Source: Gracilibacillus alcaliphilus (GTDB lineage Bacteria; Bacillota; Bacilli; Bacillales; Amphibacillaceae). Taken from it: a stretch of 64,000 nucleotides of DNA. Shown in pieces: positions 27,211-36,118 of this stretch; within the stretch, counting starts at the first letter, position 1, and each line of letters starts with the position of its first letter. The stretch covers positions 62,001 through 126,000 of the forward strand of contig NZ_JAFBFA010000008.1 in assembly GCF_016909015.1 (NCBI RefSeq), written 5' to 3'. The notes under the pieces were generated by a model that was not told where the DNA came from, made no database searches, and was given only the letters and a program-made list of their open reading frames with translations. A program made the position numbers and the translations under genes.

Positions 27211-28023
27211 TTAAGCAAAGAGTTGTTTAAGCTGATCAAATCCCCTTGCAATCGTTTCTGCTTGATGGCTGTCCGAACCAGGCTTTAATTCAATTCCCTT
27301 AGCAATTGCTTGGTGAACAATAGCAGGCGCTGGATAGATCTCTTGACAGTCTTCCTTATATAGACCAGCCGTATTCAAATCCAATGCCAGTTGCTCTTGC
27401 TTGATAAGATCCAGTAGGCGGCCAGTTACAGCTTCAAAATTATCCTTCATCGGAAAGGACTGCTGGAATTTATGGACAAGGGTGAGGTGGCCGATTCTAG
27501 TAGGTTTATAGGGTCCAAGATCCGCCACTATCGATTGTTTGACCGTTTGGTAATACTTTTCATAAACAGACTTTAAACTACCAAAAATATGAATAATGTG
27601 CTGAAATTCATCGCGGCTGTAATCCAGACAAACATACTGCTGGTCAGGTGTTTTTAACATATGTACAGATAAAATGGCGTCGTCTATGAAAGGACCGTAT
27701 TGGTTCAAAAATGCTGTAACCTCCTGCTCAAAGCCTTCAATATAATCCAATTCAAAGCCTAGGTTAATCCTAATATCGGTTTTATATTGTGTTTTAACGG
27801 TTTCAATCACGTCTATATACGCCTCTAAATCCTGCCAGCTCATGGAACTATCTCGTTTAGGAGCCGGATCGGTAAAGTTTTTAGGCAATGGGGCGTGTTC
27901 AGTAAAACTGATTTCTGTTAAGCCTTTAGCAATGGCCTGTTCTATGTACTGTGATAGTGCATCATTTGATCCATGCGGGCAAAAAGGGGTATGGACATGA
28001 TAATCTCCATATATGTTCATCAT
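27211..28023 (-). CDS. hisJ: Histidinol-phosphatase, PHP family
   Basis: HisJ removes phosphate from histidinol phosphate, the step before HisD. It is a PHP-domain enzyme of 270 residues. Metal-binding motifs are DYHVHTPFCPHG at the start, FTEHAP, a central HML region and the C-terminal GSDSH. It is divergent from the his operon at 28193, and a shared 160-bp gap probably carries both promoters. AAAGGAG lies ahead of two adjacent ATG codons, so either may be used. Confidence 0.93.
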   Translation of the reverse strand: MMNIYGDYHVHTPFCPHGSNDALSQYIEQAIAKGLTEISFTEHAPLPKNFTDPAPKRDSSMSWQDLEAYIDVIETVKTQYKTDIRINLGFELDYIEGFEQEVTAFLNQYGPFIDDAILSVHMLKTPDQQYVCLDYSRDEFQHIIHIFGSLKSVYEKYYQTVKQSIVADLGPYKPTRIGHLTLVHKFQQSFPMKDNFEAVTGRLLDLIKQEQLALDLNTAGLYKEDCQEIYPAPAIVHQAIAKGIELKPGSDSHQAETIARGFDQLKQLFA

Positions 28024-28138
28024 ACGGCATCTCCTTTAGTTGTTTATTCTTGTTCCTATTGTATCGTTTGCCAAGAAATTTGCAAAGACATAATTGACAG
28101 AGTAAAAAGTAGTGTGGTAAGGTTATAACATAACAAAA

Positions 28139-28174
28139 CACTTTATCACGGTAGAGTGGTAAATTAATAAAGTG
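28139..28174. promoter_or_regulatory. Inverted repeat upstream of the his operon
   Basis: CACTTTAT (28139-28146) and ATAAAGTG (28167-28174) are perfect inverted arms, 20 bp apart, ending 18 bp before the hisZ start. A TTGACA at 28094-28099 may be a -35 element, but its -10 partner is poor. The inverted repeat could be an operator or an RNA hairpin; the regulator is unknown. Confidence 0.4.
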
Positions 28175-28192
28175 ATATAGGATGTGAACGAC

Positions 28193-29317
28193 ATGTTTTT
28201 ACCATCAGGAAGCCAGGATGAAACTGGTGTTCAAATATCAAATCGCTTAAAGGCATCTGAAGTATTTCGCCTGGTAGCGGAACAACGCAATTTCAAACCA
28301 ATTACAACCCCAGTAGTGGAGTATGCCGCTACTTTCACGAACGATATCGCTGGTATGGATCTGCATTCCATGTTGAAATGGTTTAATGGAGAGGGAGAGA
28401 TTGAGGTGCTACGCCCCGATTGGACCGCTGCCATTGCGCGTGCGATTGCAGGACAGCCGCCCTCCGAACAGAAATGGTCCTATCAAGGCAGTGTTTTCCG
28501 TTTTGATAAGGCGGAAAAAGAAAGCAGGCAAGCAGGAATTGAAATTGTTCATGCTGAACGTTTCTATGGTGAGGCTGAGAGCTTATTAACGGCTATTGCC
28601 TATCTGCAGCGCCTAGATATTACGAGTTATGTGTTAGAATTAGGACATACAGGGATTTTTGAAGCGATTATTGCCCCTTATTCGTTTACTAAAGAGCAAG
28701 AACAGCAGCTATTACAAGCTATGCATGATAAGCGTGCTGATCTAGTCGAAGAAATCGCCCTGATTCACGAGGATGCCGAACTAGCAAGCTCACTTATCTC
28801 ACTTATTGACGCTTATGGTTCACGAGATATCATAGAGCAGTATCGCCGTAAGTGGTCTGCGCGTCAAAATCTATTAGCTATTTTAGACCATATCGAGCAG
28901 TTAATTGATTTGCTGGAAGCGAGCGGTGTAACAGAAGTAATTGTTGATCTTGGCCGTGTAAAAAACCTGCCATATTATGATGGAATTATGTTCCGTGCGT
29001 TTTTGACAAATGATGGTTCCACTTGTTTTTCGGGCGGGAGATATGACAAACTGTATGAACAATTTCAACAGAGAATCTCAGCTGTCGGCCTTGCCTTTGA
29101 TGTCGATATCTTAGCAAAACATATGAAACCAGCCTCAGAAGTAGTCAAGAGCTGTATTATAGCCAGTCCAGCAACACATGCCGTGGCAGAAGCATATCGT
29201 GCTGAATTGGAGGGGCAAGTGGTTGATATTCAATATCAGCTGGAAACACCAGCAAACTATCAAACGATCTATGAAGTGATAGAAGAGAACGGTCAGTATA
29301 AGGTGGTAAAGTTATGA
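28193..29317 (+). CDS. hisZ: ATP phosphoribosyltransferase regulatory subunit HisZ
   Basis: HisZ is a histidyl-tRNA-synthetase-like protein without tRNA charging activity. It forms a complex with short HisG and makes it active and histidine-sensitive. The protein has 374 residues, with the class II fold visible in FRLVAEQRNFKPITTPVVEY, motif-2-like WSYQGSVFRFD and a C-terminal FSGGRYDKLYEQF. I chose ATG 28193 (MFLPSGSQ) over the GTG at 28184 because it suits the family start and the AGGATG site. It is the first gene of the his operon and overlaps hisG by 4 bases. Confidence 0.93.
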   Translation: MFLPSGSQDETGVQISNRLKASEVFRLVAEQRNFKPITTPVVEYAATFTNDIAGMDLHSMLKWFNGEGEIEVLRPDWTAAIARAIAGQPPSEQKWSYQGSVFRFDKAEKESRQAGIEIVHAERFYGEAESLLTAIAYLQRLDITSYVLELGHTGIFEAIIAPYSFTKEQEQQLLQAMHDKRADLVEEIALIHEDAELASSLISLIDAYGSRDIIEQYRRKWSARQNLLAILDHIEQLIDLLEASGVTEVIVDLGRVKNLPYYDGIMFRAFLTNDGSTCFSGGRYDKLYEQFQQRISAVGLAFDVDILAKHMKPASEVVKSCIIASPATHAVAEAYRAELEGQVVDIQYQLETPANYQTIYEVIEENGQYKVVKL

Positions 29318-29934
29318 AACCAGTTATTGCATTAACTAAGGGACGGTTAGAAAAACAATTCTTGGCTTTCTTTGAGAGCCTTGGATATGACGTAGAACCT
29401 TTACGGGATAAAGGGCGGAAATTACAGATCGAGACAAAAGAATTCTCCTTCTTCTTTGCCAAGGGTGTTGATGTAACCACTTATGTCGAGAATGGTATTG
29501 CTGATATCGGTGTGGTAGGAGGAGATATCTTGGTGGAGCATCAGCCGGATGTCTATAATCTATTTCCTTTACCTTTCGGACATTGCCGCATGGCATTGGC
29601 AACTAAAGCCGACTATCAGTGGCCAGGCCGCAAGAAACGGATTGCCAGCACATTCACCCGAATAACGAAAGAATATTTCAAAGAAAAAGGGGAGTCTGTC
29701 GATATTATTCGTTTGGAGGGATCGGTAGAATTAGCACCAATCCTTGGTTTGGCAGACGCCATTGTCGATATTGTCGAGACTGGTACCACACTAAAGGAAA
29801 ATGGTCTGGTCATTGAGGACGAATTCTTTTCTTTTAGTGCCCGTCTGATTGCCAATCGATCTTCGTTAAAGATTAAACGCGACCAGTTAGTACCAGTAAT
29901 TGAACGATTTAAGGAAGGAGTGAAACAAGGATGA
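29314..29934 (+). CDS. hisG: ATP phosphoribosyltransferase, short form
   Basis: The first committed step of histidine synthesis, joining ATP and PRPP. At 206 residues it is the short form that lacks the regulatory domain and needs HisZ, which is encoded just upstream. Visible motifs are ALTKGRLEKQ, ADIGVVGGD and the PRPP loop DAIVDIVETGTTLKENGL. It starts in an ATGA overlap with hisZ and ends in another with hisD. Confidence 0.96.
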   Translation: MKPVIALTKGRLEKQFLAFFESLGYDVEPLRDKGRKLQIETKEFSFFFAKGVDVTTYVENGIADIGVVGGDILVEHQPDVYNLFPLPFGHCRMALATKADYQWPGRKKRIASTFTRITKEYFKEKGESVDIIRLEGSVELAPILGLADAIVDIVETGTTLKENGLVIEDEFFSFSARLIANRSSLKIKRDQLVPVIERFKEGVKQG

Positions 29935-31214
29935 TTCCTTTATTAACCCCCGAACAATTTTTACAAAAAGCAGCGCCAGAGAGAACGAACAGCAAACAAC
30001 AGCAGGTTTACTTACAGGCAGCAAATACCATTATTACTGATGTGCAGGAACAAGGTGATCAAGCTGTTCGAAATTATATTGAGAAATTTGATGGTCAGGC
30101 ACCAGCGTCTTTTTTAGTAACGGAAAAAGAACGAAAGAAGGCCTGGAATCTCGTGGATGATCAAGTGATTCGCTCCTTACAGCGTGCAGCAGATAATATC
30201 CGTGAATTTCACCGCAAACAGCTGCAAAATTCACGTATTATGCAGGCAGAGGCAGATATCACATCTGGCCAGTTATTTCGCCCTATTGATCGAGTAGGGA
30301 TCTATGTACCGGGTGGAACGGCAGTCTATCCATCTTCGGTATTGATGAATGCTATTCCTGCTATATTAGCCGGTGTAAAGGAGGTAGTGATGACAACACC
30401 TGTTAAGCACGGAGAAGAGCTGACACCTATCCTGGCTGTTGCAGCAGATATTGCTGGTGTCACCAATATTTATAAAGTAGGCGGAGTGCAGGCGATTGCT
30501 GCTCTAGCCTATGGGACAGAATCGATTCCAAAAGTTGACAAAATTGTCGGCCCTGGAAATGCTTATGTGGCAGCAGCGAAAAAGCTAGTCTATGGAGATG
30601 TTGGAATTGATATGATTGCTGGTCCAAGTGAAGTGGCAATTATTGCCGATCAGACAGCCAACCCTAAATATGTGGCAGCTGATCTAATTGCCCAAGCAGA
30701 GCATGATACAAATGCCCGTGCTTTTCTTATTACGACTTCTCAAGAATTGGCAGATCGTGTCGAACAGGCGCTAATAGAGCAAATAGCTTCCTTGCCGCGC
30801 CAAGATATTGCCGAAACATCGTTGAAAGAAAAAGGTGCTGCCGTAGTGGTCGAATCACTAGATGAAGCTTTTGCCTTATCGAATCAAATCGCTCCTGAGC
30901 ACTTGGAGATTCAAGTAAATAACCCGCTTAGCTATTTAAGCAAGGTGCGACATGCAGGCTCTGTCTTTCTAGGAGATTATACTCCAGAGGCTTTGGGGGA
31001 TTATTTTGCAGGTCCTAACCATGTCTTGCCGACCTCTGGAACAGCAAAATTTTCTTCTGGTTTATCCGTAGATGATTTTGTCAAGAAGACTACTTATATA
31101 TATTATACGAAAGCTGCGTTAAAACAAGCCGGTAAAGACGTGATTGCGATTGCGAATCAAGAGCAATTGGAAGGTCATGGCCTTGCCGTTCAAAAACGTT
31201 TGGAGGACAAATAA
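29931..31214 (+). CDS. hisD: Histidinol dehydrogenase
   Basis: Oxidises histidinol twice to histidine with NAD, the last two reactions of the pathway. It has 427 residues. Motifs: VGIYVPGGTAVYPSSVLMN, the signature GPGNAYVAAAKK followed by GIDMIAGPSE, the zinc-site segments AQAEHD and NQIAPEHLEI, and the C-terminal GDYFAGPNHVLPT. It overlaps hisG by 4 bases and shares one base with hisB. Confidence 0.97.
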   Translation: MIPLLTPEQFLQKAAPERTNSKQQQVYLQAANTIITDVQEQGDQAVRNYIEKFDGQAPASFLVTEKERKKAWNLVDDQVIRSLQRAADNIREFHRKQLQNSRIMQAEADITSGQLFRPIDRVGIYVPGGTAVYPSSVLMNAIPAILAGVKEVVMTTPVKHGEELTPILAVAADIAGVTNIYKVGGVQAIAALAYGTESIPKVDKIVGPGNAYVAAAKKLVYGDVGIDMIAGPSEVAIIADQTANPKYVAADLIAQAEHDTNARAFLITTSQELADRVEQALIEQIASLPRQDIAETSLKEKGAAVVVESLDEAFALSNQIAPEHLEIQVNNPLSYLSKVRHAGSVFLGDYTPEALGDYFAGPNHVLPTSGTAKFSSGLSVDDFVKKTTYIYYTKAALKQAGKDVIAIANQEQLEGHGLAVQKRLEDK

Positions 31215-31801
31215 TGAGAACTGCTAGTAAGTCAAGAGAGACCTTAGAAACAAAGGTTGAGGTTTCCGTTAATTTAGATGACTCAAGTGAAATCAGTATT
31301 GATACAGGAGTTGGTTTTTTTGACCATATGCTAAACGCCTTAGCCCGTCATGGCAGAATTGGGTTAAAGGTACAAGCACAAGGTGATTTGCATATTGATA
31401 GCCACCATACTGTAGAAGATGTTGGCATCGTGCTTGGACAATTAGTTAGAGAAGCATTAGGAGATATGCAGTCGATTAATCGTTATGGAAGCTCCTATGT
31501 GCCAATGGATGAAGCACTTGGATTTGTTGCACTGGATATAAGCGGCCGACCGTTCCTTGTATTTGAAGCAGAGTTGGAAAATGAGAAATTGGGGAATTTT
31601 GATACCGAATTGGTCCGGGAATTTATGCAGGCCTTTGCCTTTCAATCAGCGATCACTCTCCATGCTAAGGTGCTATATGGCCATAATACCCATCACAAAA
31701 TTGAGGCCTTATTTAAGGCATTAGGACGCGCTTTGGGGGAAGCTGTACGCATTAACCCAGAAATTAAAGGGGTCAACTCAACAAAGGGGACGATCGAATG
31801 A
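31214..31801 (+). CDS. hisB: Imidazoleglycerol-phosphate dehydratase
   Basis: Dehydrates imidazole glycerol phosphate to imidazole acetol phosphate. It has 195 residues, the monofunctional form. The manganese-binding repeats are visible as FFDHMLNALARHG, DSHHTVEDVGI and YGHNTHHKIEALFKALGRAL. It overlaps hisD (TAATG) and hisH (ATGA). Confidence 0.97.
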   Translation: MRTASKSRETLETKVEVSVNLDDSSEISIDTGVGFFDHMLNALARHGRIGLKVQAQGDLHIDSHHTVEDVGIVLGQLVREALGDMQSINRYGSSYVPMDEALGFVALDISGRPFLVFEAELENEKLGNFDTELVREFMQAFAFQSAITLHAKVLYGHNTHHKIEALFKALGRALGEAVRINPEIKGVNSTKGTIE

Positions 31802-32400
31802 TCGCAATTGTAGATTATGGAATGGGAAATATCGCAAGTGTAAGAACGGCCTTTGAACGTTTAGGTTATCAAGTTAAAGTAACGGATCAGCCAGAACTAT
31901 TGCGACAAGCCAGCCACATTATTCTGCCTGGTGTCGGGTCGTTTCAGGCTGCTGTAGCAGAGATTAAGGAACGGCAATTAACCAAGGTGTTACAAGAACT
32001 AGCAGAAGAAAAGCCCTTTCTAGGTATCTGTCTGGGGATGCAGCTGTTGTTTGAAACAGGGTATGAGAATGGTATTACCACTGGCTTAGGTTTGATCCCA
32101 GGAGAGGTCAAATTAATCGAAACACCATATATACTGCCGCATATCGGTTGGAATCAACTAGATATCCAAACGAACCAACCAGAATTGGAGGCTTTTCAGG
32201 ATCAACATGTCTATTTTGTTCATTCCTTTCAAGCCGTAACTGTACCAGACTATCTGGCGGCTACAGCAGTCTATGGGGCGGAAGTGCCTGCTATTGTGCG
32301 TAAAGGCAATGTATTTGGTATGCAATTCCACCCGGAGAAAAGCGGACCAGTTGGTGTACAACTGTTAAAAACATTTCTGGAAATAACGGAAGGGGAGTAA
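31798..32400 (+). CDS. hisH: Imidazole glycerol phosphate synthase, glutaminase subunit
   Basis: HisH releases ammonia from glutamine and passes it to HisF. It is a class I amidotransferase of 200 residues. The nucleophile is Cys78 in FLGICLGMQLL, and the His/Glu pair is in MQFHPEKSG. The start motif is IVDYGMGNIASV. Only 5 bases separate its stop from the hisF start; in B. subtilis, hisA lies between these two genes. Confidence 0.96.
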   Translation: MIAIVDYGMGNIASVRTAFERLGYQVKVTDQPELLRQASHIILPGVGSFQAAVAEIKERQLTKVLQELAEEKPFLGICLGMQLLFETGYENGITTGLGLIPGEVKLIETPYILPHIGWNQLDIQTNQPELEAFQDQHVYFVHSFQAVTVPDYLAATAVYGAEVPAIVRKGNVFGMQFHPEKSGPVGVQLLKTFLEITEGE

Positions 32401-32405
32401 ATCAG

Positions 32406-33164
32406 ATGATTGCTAAACGCATCATACCTTGTCTGGATGTGAAGGAAGGCAAGGTTGTAAAAGGAACCAACTTTGTGGGATTAAGAGAGTTGGGTGATCC
32501 GGTTGAAATGGCTGCCAGTTATTCTAAGGCAGGAGCAGATGAGATTGTGTTTCTAGATATATCGGCAACGAATGAAGGCCGGCAAACGATGGTAGATATT
32601 GTGAAGGATACGGCAGAAAAAGTATTTGTACCGTTTACTGTTGGTGGAGGAGTGCGGACCATCGAAGATGTGAACCGTCTCTTACAGGCAGGGGCAGATA
32701 AGGTGGGGATGAACTCTGCTGCTGTAAGTAATCCAGAATTGATTACCGAAAGTGCGGACCGTTTTGGAGCACAGTGTATTGTCGTAGCGATTGATGCCAA
32801 ACGTGTCGGTGATAAATGGCATGTGATGACACATGGAGGCACCAAAGATACTGGTATAGACGCATTGGAATGGGCAAAAGAAGTGGAGCGACGTGGTGCC
32901 GGTGAAATCTTGCTAACAAGTGTAGATACCGATGGTGTAAAAGAAGGGTTTGATATTCCGTTAACCAAGGCCGTTGTGGACGCTGTCCGTATTCCAGTTA
33001 TTGCTTCAGGAGGTGTCGGTAAGCCAGAACATTTCCCAGAAGTGTTTCAGAAAACGGATGTATCTGCTGGTCTGGCTGCCTCAATTTTTCATGAAAATAC
33101 CTTCACCGTTCAAGAAGTGAAACAAGTATGTGCTGAAAAAGGAGTGATGATTCGTGACGCCTGA
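32406..33164 (+). CDS. hisF: Imidazole glycerol phosphate synthase, cyclase subunit
   Basis: HisF closes the imidazole ring and releases AICAR. It is a TIM barrel of 252 residues. Diagnostic HisF features are IIPCLDVKEGKVVKG, the catalytic Asp pair (the CLDVK Asp and the Asp in TSVDTDG), and VPFTVGGGVRT. It is not HisA: HisA begins with a P-A-I-D-type segment rather than CLDVK. The gene overlaps hisIE by 11 bases. Confidence 0.96.
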   Translation: MIAKRIIPCLDVKEGKVVKGTNFVGLRELGDPVEMAASYSKAGADEIVFLDISATNEGRQTMVDIVKDTAEKVFVPFTVGGGVRTIEDVNRLLQAGADKVGMNSAAVSNPELITESADRFGAQCIVVAIDAKRVGDKWHVMTHGGTKDTGIDALEWAKEVERRGAGEILLTSVDTDGVKEGFDIPLTKAVVDAVRIPVIASGGVGKPEHFPEVFQKTDVSAGLAASIFHENTFTVQEVKQVCAEKGVMIRDA

Positions 33165-33801
33165 TTTTTCCAAAGGGCTCGTACCTGCTATTATTACTGA
33201 CTATTATACGAAGGACGTCCTGATGCTTGGCTATATGAATGAGGAAAGCTATCAAAAAACATTAGAAACGAGACAGACATGGTTCTATTCCCGCTCAAGG
33301 GATGAATTATGGCATAAGGGTGCTACGTCAGGCAATATTCAAGAAGTGCAGTCTATTAGTTTGGATTGTGACCAGGATACACTTCTAATTCAGGTGATAC
33401 CGGCTGGACCTGCCTGTCATACCGGGGCTGCGAGCTGTTTCTTTCATCATGTCGCTGATACAGAAGAGAATTTTGATCCGGCCATTATTGAGAATGTAAT
33501 GGCGGAAGTAGAAGAACGTAAGACAGTACAAGTGGAGAATTCCTATACTAATTACCTGTTTGATAAAGGCGTTGATAAGATTGGTAAGAAAGTGATTGAA
33601 GAGGCTGGAGAGGTCGTTATTGCAGCCAAAAACAATGATAAAGAGGAATTAACCAATGAAGTCAGTGATCTGTTATATCATACCTTGGTGATGATGGCAA
33701 ACCAGGGCGTCACACTTGCCGATGTGAAGCAAGAATTATCCCAGCGTTTTTCTAAGAAAGGCAACAGCAAGGGAGATCGTTCTGCAATTAAGAAGTGGTA
33801 A
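33154..33801 (+). CDS. hisIE: Phosphoribosyl-AMP cyclohydrolase / phosphoribosyl-ATP pyrophosphatase
   Basis: A bifunctional enzyme for steps 2 and 3 of histidine synthesis, 215 residues. The N-terminal HisI part has VLMLGYMNEESY, TWFYSRSRDELWHKG, the metal motif DCDQD and the Cys-containing PACHTGAASCF. The C-terminal HisE part has the acidic helix KKVIEEAGEVVIAAK and DLLYHTLVMM. The GTG start at 33154 follows AAAGGAG by 9 to 10 bases. It ends the operon, and a terminator follows. Confidence 0.96.
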   Translation: MTPDFSKGLVPAIITDYYTKDVLMLGYMNEESYQKTLETRQTWFYSRSRDELWHKGATSGNIQEVQSISLDCDQDTLLIQVIPAGPACHTGAASCFFHHVADTEENFDPAIIENVMAEVEERKTVQVENSYTNYLFDKGVDKIGKKVIEEAGEVVIAAKNNDKEELTNEVSDLLYHTLVMMANQGVTLADVKQELSQRFSKKGNSKGDRSAIKKW

Positions 33802-33806
33802 AAAAC

Positions 33807-33840
33807 AAAAACACCGGCCTCTATTAAGACTGGTGTTTTT
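33807..33840 (+). terminator. Terminator of the his operon
   Basis: AAAAACACCGG pairs with CTGGTGTTTTT, with a T5 tail. Confidence 0.85.
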
Positions 33841-33863
33841 GCTATTTCCTATGCTAGATTAAT

Positions 33864-34391
33864 TTATTTCCAATGTTGTTCGATAAAAGCATCTCTGCCT
33901 GATTTTAGACGCTCGCTTTTGTATTTCTCTGTGCTTTTTTTATAGAAATCTTGGTGATAGTCTTCTGCTGGATAAAAGATGGCAGCTGGCAGAATACTAG
34001 TGACAATTTCCTTTTGAAAACGGTTAGAATCAGCCAATGCCTTTTTGGAAGCTTCGGCCAGTTGTTGCTGTTTATCCGTATGATAGAAGATAGCGGCACG
34101 ATATTGTGAACCGCGATCCGTATATTGACCGTCAGCATCGGTCGGGTCAATTTGCTGCCAGTATAATTCTAAAATACGCTGATAGGAAATCTTGCTTGGA
34201 TCATATGTAATTTGCACGGCTTCATAATGCCCGGTTGTGCCAGTTTTTACCTCTGGATAAGTAGGGTTAACTGTTTTACCGCCAGTATAGCCTGATACGA
34301 CACTGATCACACCATCCCATTGGTCAAATGGGGTGACCATACACCAAAAACACCCGCCAGCAAATGTTGCTACTTCATGTTGATTTGTCAT
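33864..34391 (-). CDS. msrA: Peptide methionine-S-sulfoxide reductase A
   Basis: MsrA repairs oxidised methionine (S-sulfoxide). It has 175 residues. The catalytic Cys14 lies in GGCFWC, followed by YTGGKTVNPTYPEVKTG and the GHYEAVQI segment. The usual C-terminal recycling cysteines are absent, so Cys17 or an external thiol must reduce it. It is convergent with the his operon, and no msrB is adjacent. Confidence 0.95.
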   Translation of the reverse strand: MTNQHEVATFAGGCFWCMVTPFDQWDGVISVVSGYTGGKTVNPTYPEVKTGTTGHYEAVQITYDPSKISYQRILELYWQQIDPTDADGQYTDRGSQYRAAIFYHTDKQQQLAEASKKALADSNRFQKEIVTSILPAAIFYPAEDYHQDFYKKSTEKYKSERLKSGRDAFIEQHWK

Positions 34392-34490
34392 CTGCTAAAC
34401 TCCTTTAGTATTGCAAAATTTTCTACTAACCTTTAATATACAGATGATGACCGATAATGTAAATGAAATAATCTTAGAGGGTGGATAATA

Positions 34491-35375
34491 ATGAATGAGA
34501 AATCACATGTATTAATAATCGATGGAATGGCCTTGTTATTTCGAGGTTTTTTTGCAACGGCGTTTACCGGTAATTTTATGGTTAATAGTAAAGGTATCCC
34601 AAGAAACGGCTTATTTGGTTTTCTTAATTATTTTACCAATGCGATCGAAACTTTCCAGCCGACCCATGTTATATGCTGTTGGGATATGGGAAGTAAAACC
34701 TTCCGCAATGAGTGGTATGAAGGTTACAAATCAAACCGTGAAGCACCCCCTGAAGAATTGGTACCTCAATTTGATCTTGCCAAAGATATTGTCACTATGT
34801 TTCAGGTGCCAAATGTCGGAGAAGTAGGTTATGAGGCAGATGACTGTATAGGTACACTTGCCGAAAACTTGCACAAGGATCACTTGGTGACGATTGTCAG
34901 CGGGGATCAAGATCTTTTACAGCTAGTAGATGATAATATTCAGGTCGCGATTATGAAAAAAGGGCAAGGCAACTATGATGTCTTTAATCAAGATAACTTT
35001 TATGAGAAAATGGCACTCACACCTAAACAAATTATTGAGCTTAAAGGCTTGATGGGAGATAGTTCGGATAATTATCCAGGTATAAAAGGGGTCGGTGAAA
35101 AGACGGCATTAAAGCTGCTGCAGGAGTATAATACCATTGACAACCTTCTTGCCCATAAAGAACAACTGACAAAAGGGATGCAAAAGAAAATTGACACCTA
35201 CTATGATGATCTAATGATTTCTCGTAAACTAGCAGCTATCTATACAAAAGTACCGTTTGATTTTTCGATAGAGGAGGCTAAATGGACACAAGATCTAACG
35301 GCTATTGAAACCTACTTAATGGAAGAGTTAGAGTTTCAGCATCCAGATCGATGGTTAGGGAAGTTAATAGGCTAG
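34491..35375 (+). CDS. ypcP: 5'-3' exonuclease YpcP (Pol I exonuclease-like)
   Basis: A stand-alone homologue of the 5' nuclease domain of DNA polymerase I (FEN family), 294 residues. It can remove RNA primers in Okazaki fragment processing. Metal-binding acids lie in IIDGMALLFRGF, YEADDCIGTLA and VSGDQDLLQLV, and the helix-hairpin-helix region is SDNYPGIKGVGEKTALKLL. The start is ATG 34491 after GGGTGG. It is monocistronic and ends at a terminator. Confidence 0.92.
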   Translation: MNEKSHVLIIDGMALLFRGFFATAFTGNFMVNSKGIPRNGLFGFLNYFTNAIETFQPTHVICCWDMGSKTFRNEWYEGYKSNREAPPEELVPQFDLAKDIVTMFQVPNVGEVGYEADDCIGTLAENLHKDHLVTIVSGDQDLLQLVDDNIQVAIMKKGQGNYDVFNQDNFYEKMALTPKQIIELKGLMGDSSDNYPGIKGVGEKTALKLLQEYNTIDNLLAHKEQLTKGMQKKIDTYYDDLMISRKLAAIYTKVPFDFSIEEAKWTQDLTAIETYLMEELEFQHPDRWLGKLIG

Positions 35376-35382
35376 ACTGTAA

Positions 35383-35423
35383 AAAAAATGTACCACATGC
35401 GATTGTATGTTGGTACATTTTTT
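35383..35423 (+). terminator. Terminator after ypcP
   Basis: AAAAAATGTACC pairs with GGTACATTTTTT, with a further ACATGC/GTATGT pairing inside. Confidence 0.85.
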
Positions 35424-35452
35424 ATGGTGCACTGTTTTTGAGAAGGGCAGAG

Positions 35453-35902
35453 TTATACTATCTTATTTAATTCTTCTAATAACCTGCTCTTTAATTCTTT
35501 TAATTCGTCACTGCTTGGTTTTACACTTTCTGAATACATCACTTCTTTCGGTGTCCACCAAACAGGATGCGTTGGGGTAGGTTCAGTCAATCTTCTAGGG
35601 AATATGTGCCAATGCAGATGTGAATCACCGTTGCCAAGAAGTTCGTAGTTAAGTTTATCTGGTTTAAACGCTCGATAAACAGCTTCCGATACGTTGCTCA
35701 TTTCAACCAGAAACCTCTGCCTATAATCACTATCTAATTCGTGAAGTTCATGTTTATGTTCTTTACAAAGAAATAGTGTGTAACCTTCGAAATATTGATG
35801 GTCCCCAATCACCACATAGCCTGTTTCGAGCTCAGCGACAAAATATTTATTTGCGCCTTCTTTAATCATATTCATTCGATGGCAAATCAAACAATCTTCC
35901 AT
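35453..35902 (-). CDS. HIT-family nucleotide hydrolase/transferase
   Basis: A histidine-triad protein of 149 residues. The active-site motif is SHLHWHIFPR, and an N-terminal CxxC pair (CLICH) can bind zinc as in other HIT proteins. These enzymes act on nucleotides joined to other groups, such as AMP amides or dinucleoside polyphosphates; the substrate is not known. I put the start at 35902 (MEDCLIC) because GGGAG lies 9 bases ahead and the family begins this way; the open frame extends up to 35956. Confidence 0.85.
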   Translation of the reverse strand: MEDCLICHRMNMIKEGANKYFVAELETGYVVIGDHQYFEGYTLFLCKEHKHELHELDSDYRQRFLVEMSNVSEAVYRAFKPDKLNYELLGNGDSHLHWHIFPRRLTEPTPTHPVWWTPKEVMYSESVKPSSDELKELKSRLLEELNKIV

Positions 35903-35991
35903 TAATGGAATCTCCCATATTTTTTGCGTGCTAAATAATTCCATATACATACACACTCATTTTGAGATATATTTGATTAAATCTATGAAAA

Positions 35992-36103
35992 GACGCTGTT
36001 AGAAAAAAGTACACTTGGTTCAATCTTTCTACTCGATGCTTCCCACTTGTCCCACAGGAGTCGATTTCTTTTTACTCCATCATTTGTTCCCTATAACAGC
36101 GTC
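35992..36103. repeat. 112-bp MITE-like element with perfect ends
   Basis: GACGCTGTTA (35992-36001) and TAACAGCGTC (36094-36103) are perfect 10-bp terminal inverted repeats around a non-coding centre. It lies between the convergent-side gap of the HIT gene and gltC. I saw no second copy in the window. Confidence 0.65.
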
Positions 36104-36118
36104 AACATGGTAGCTCTA

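Noticed and set aside
35953..35967. ACTCATTTTGAGATA next to the HIT gene, similar to the GltC dyad
   Set aside because: It is a short A/T-rich palindrome at the wrong place, behind gltC and beside an unrelated gene. I regard the resemblance as chance.
36001..36093. CRISPR-like or multi-repeat array among the intergenic repeats
   Set aside because: All repeats seen are single, dispersed units; none has regular spacing with spacers, and no cas gene is present.
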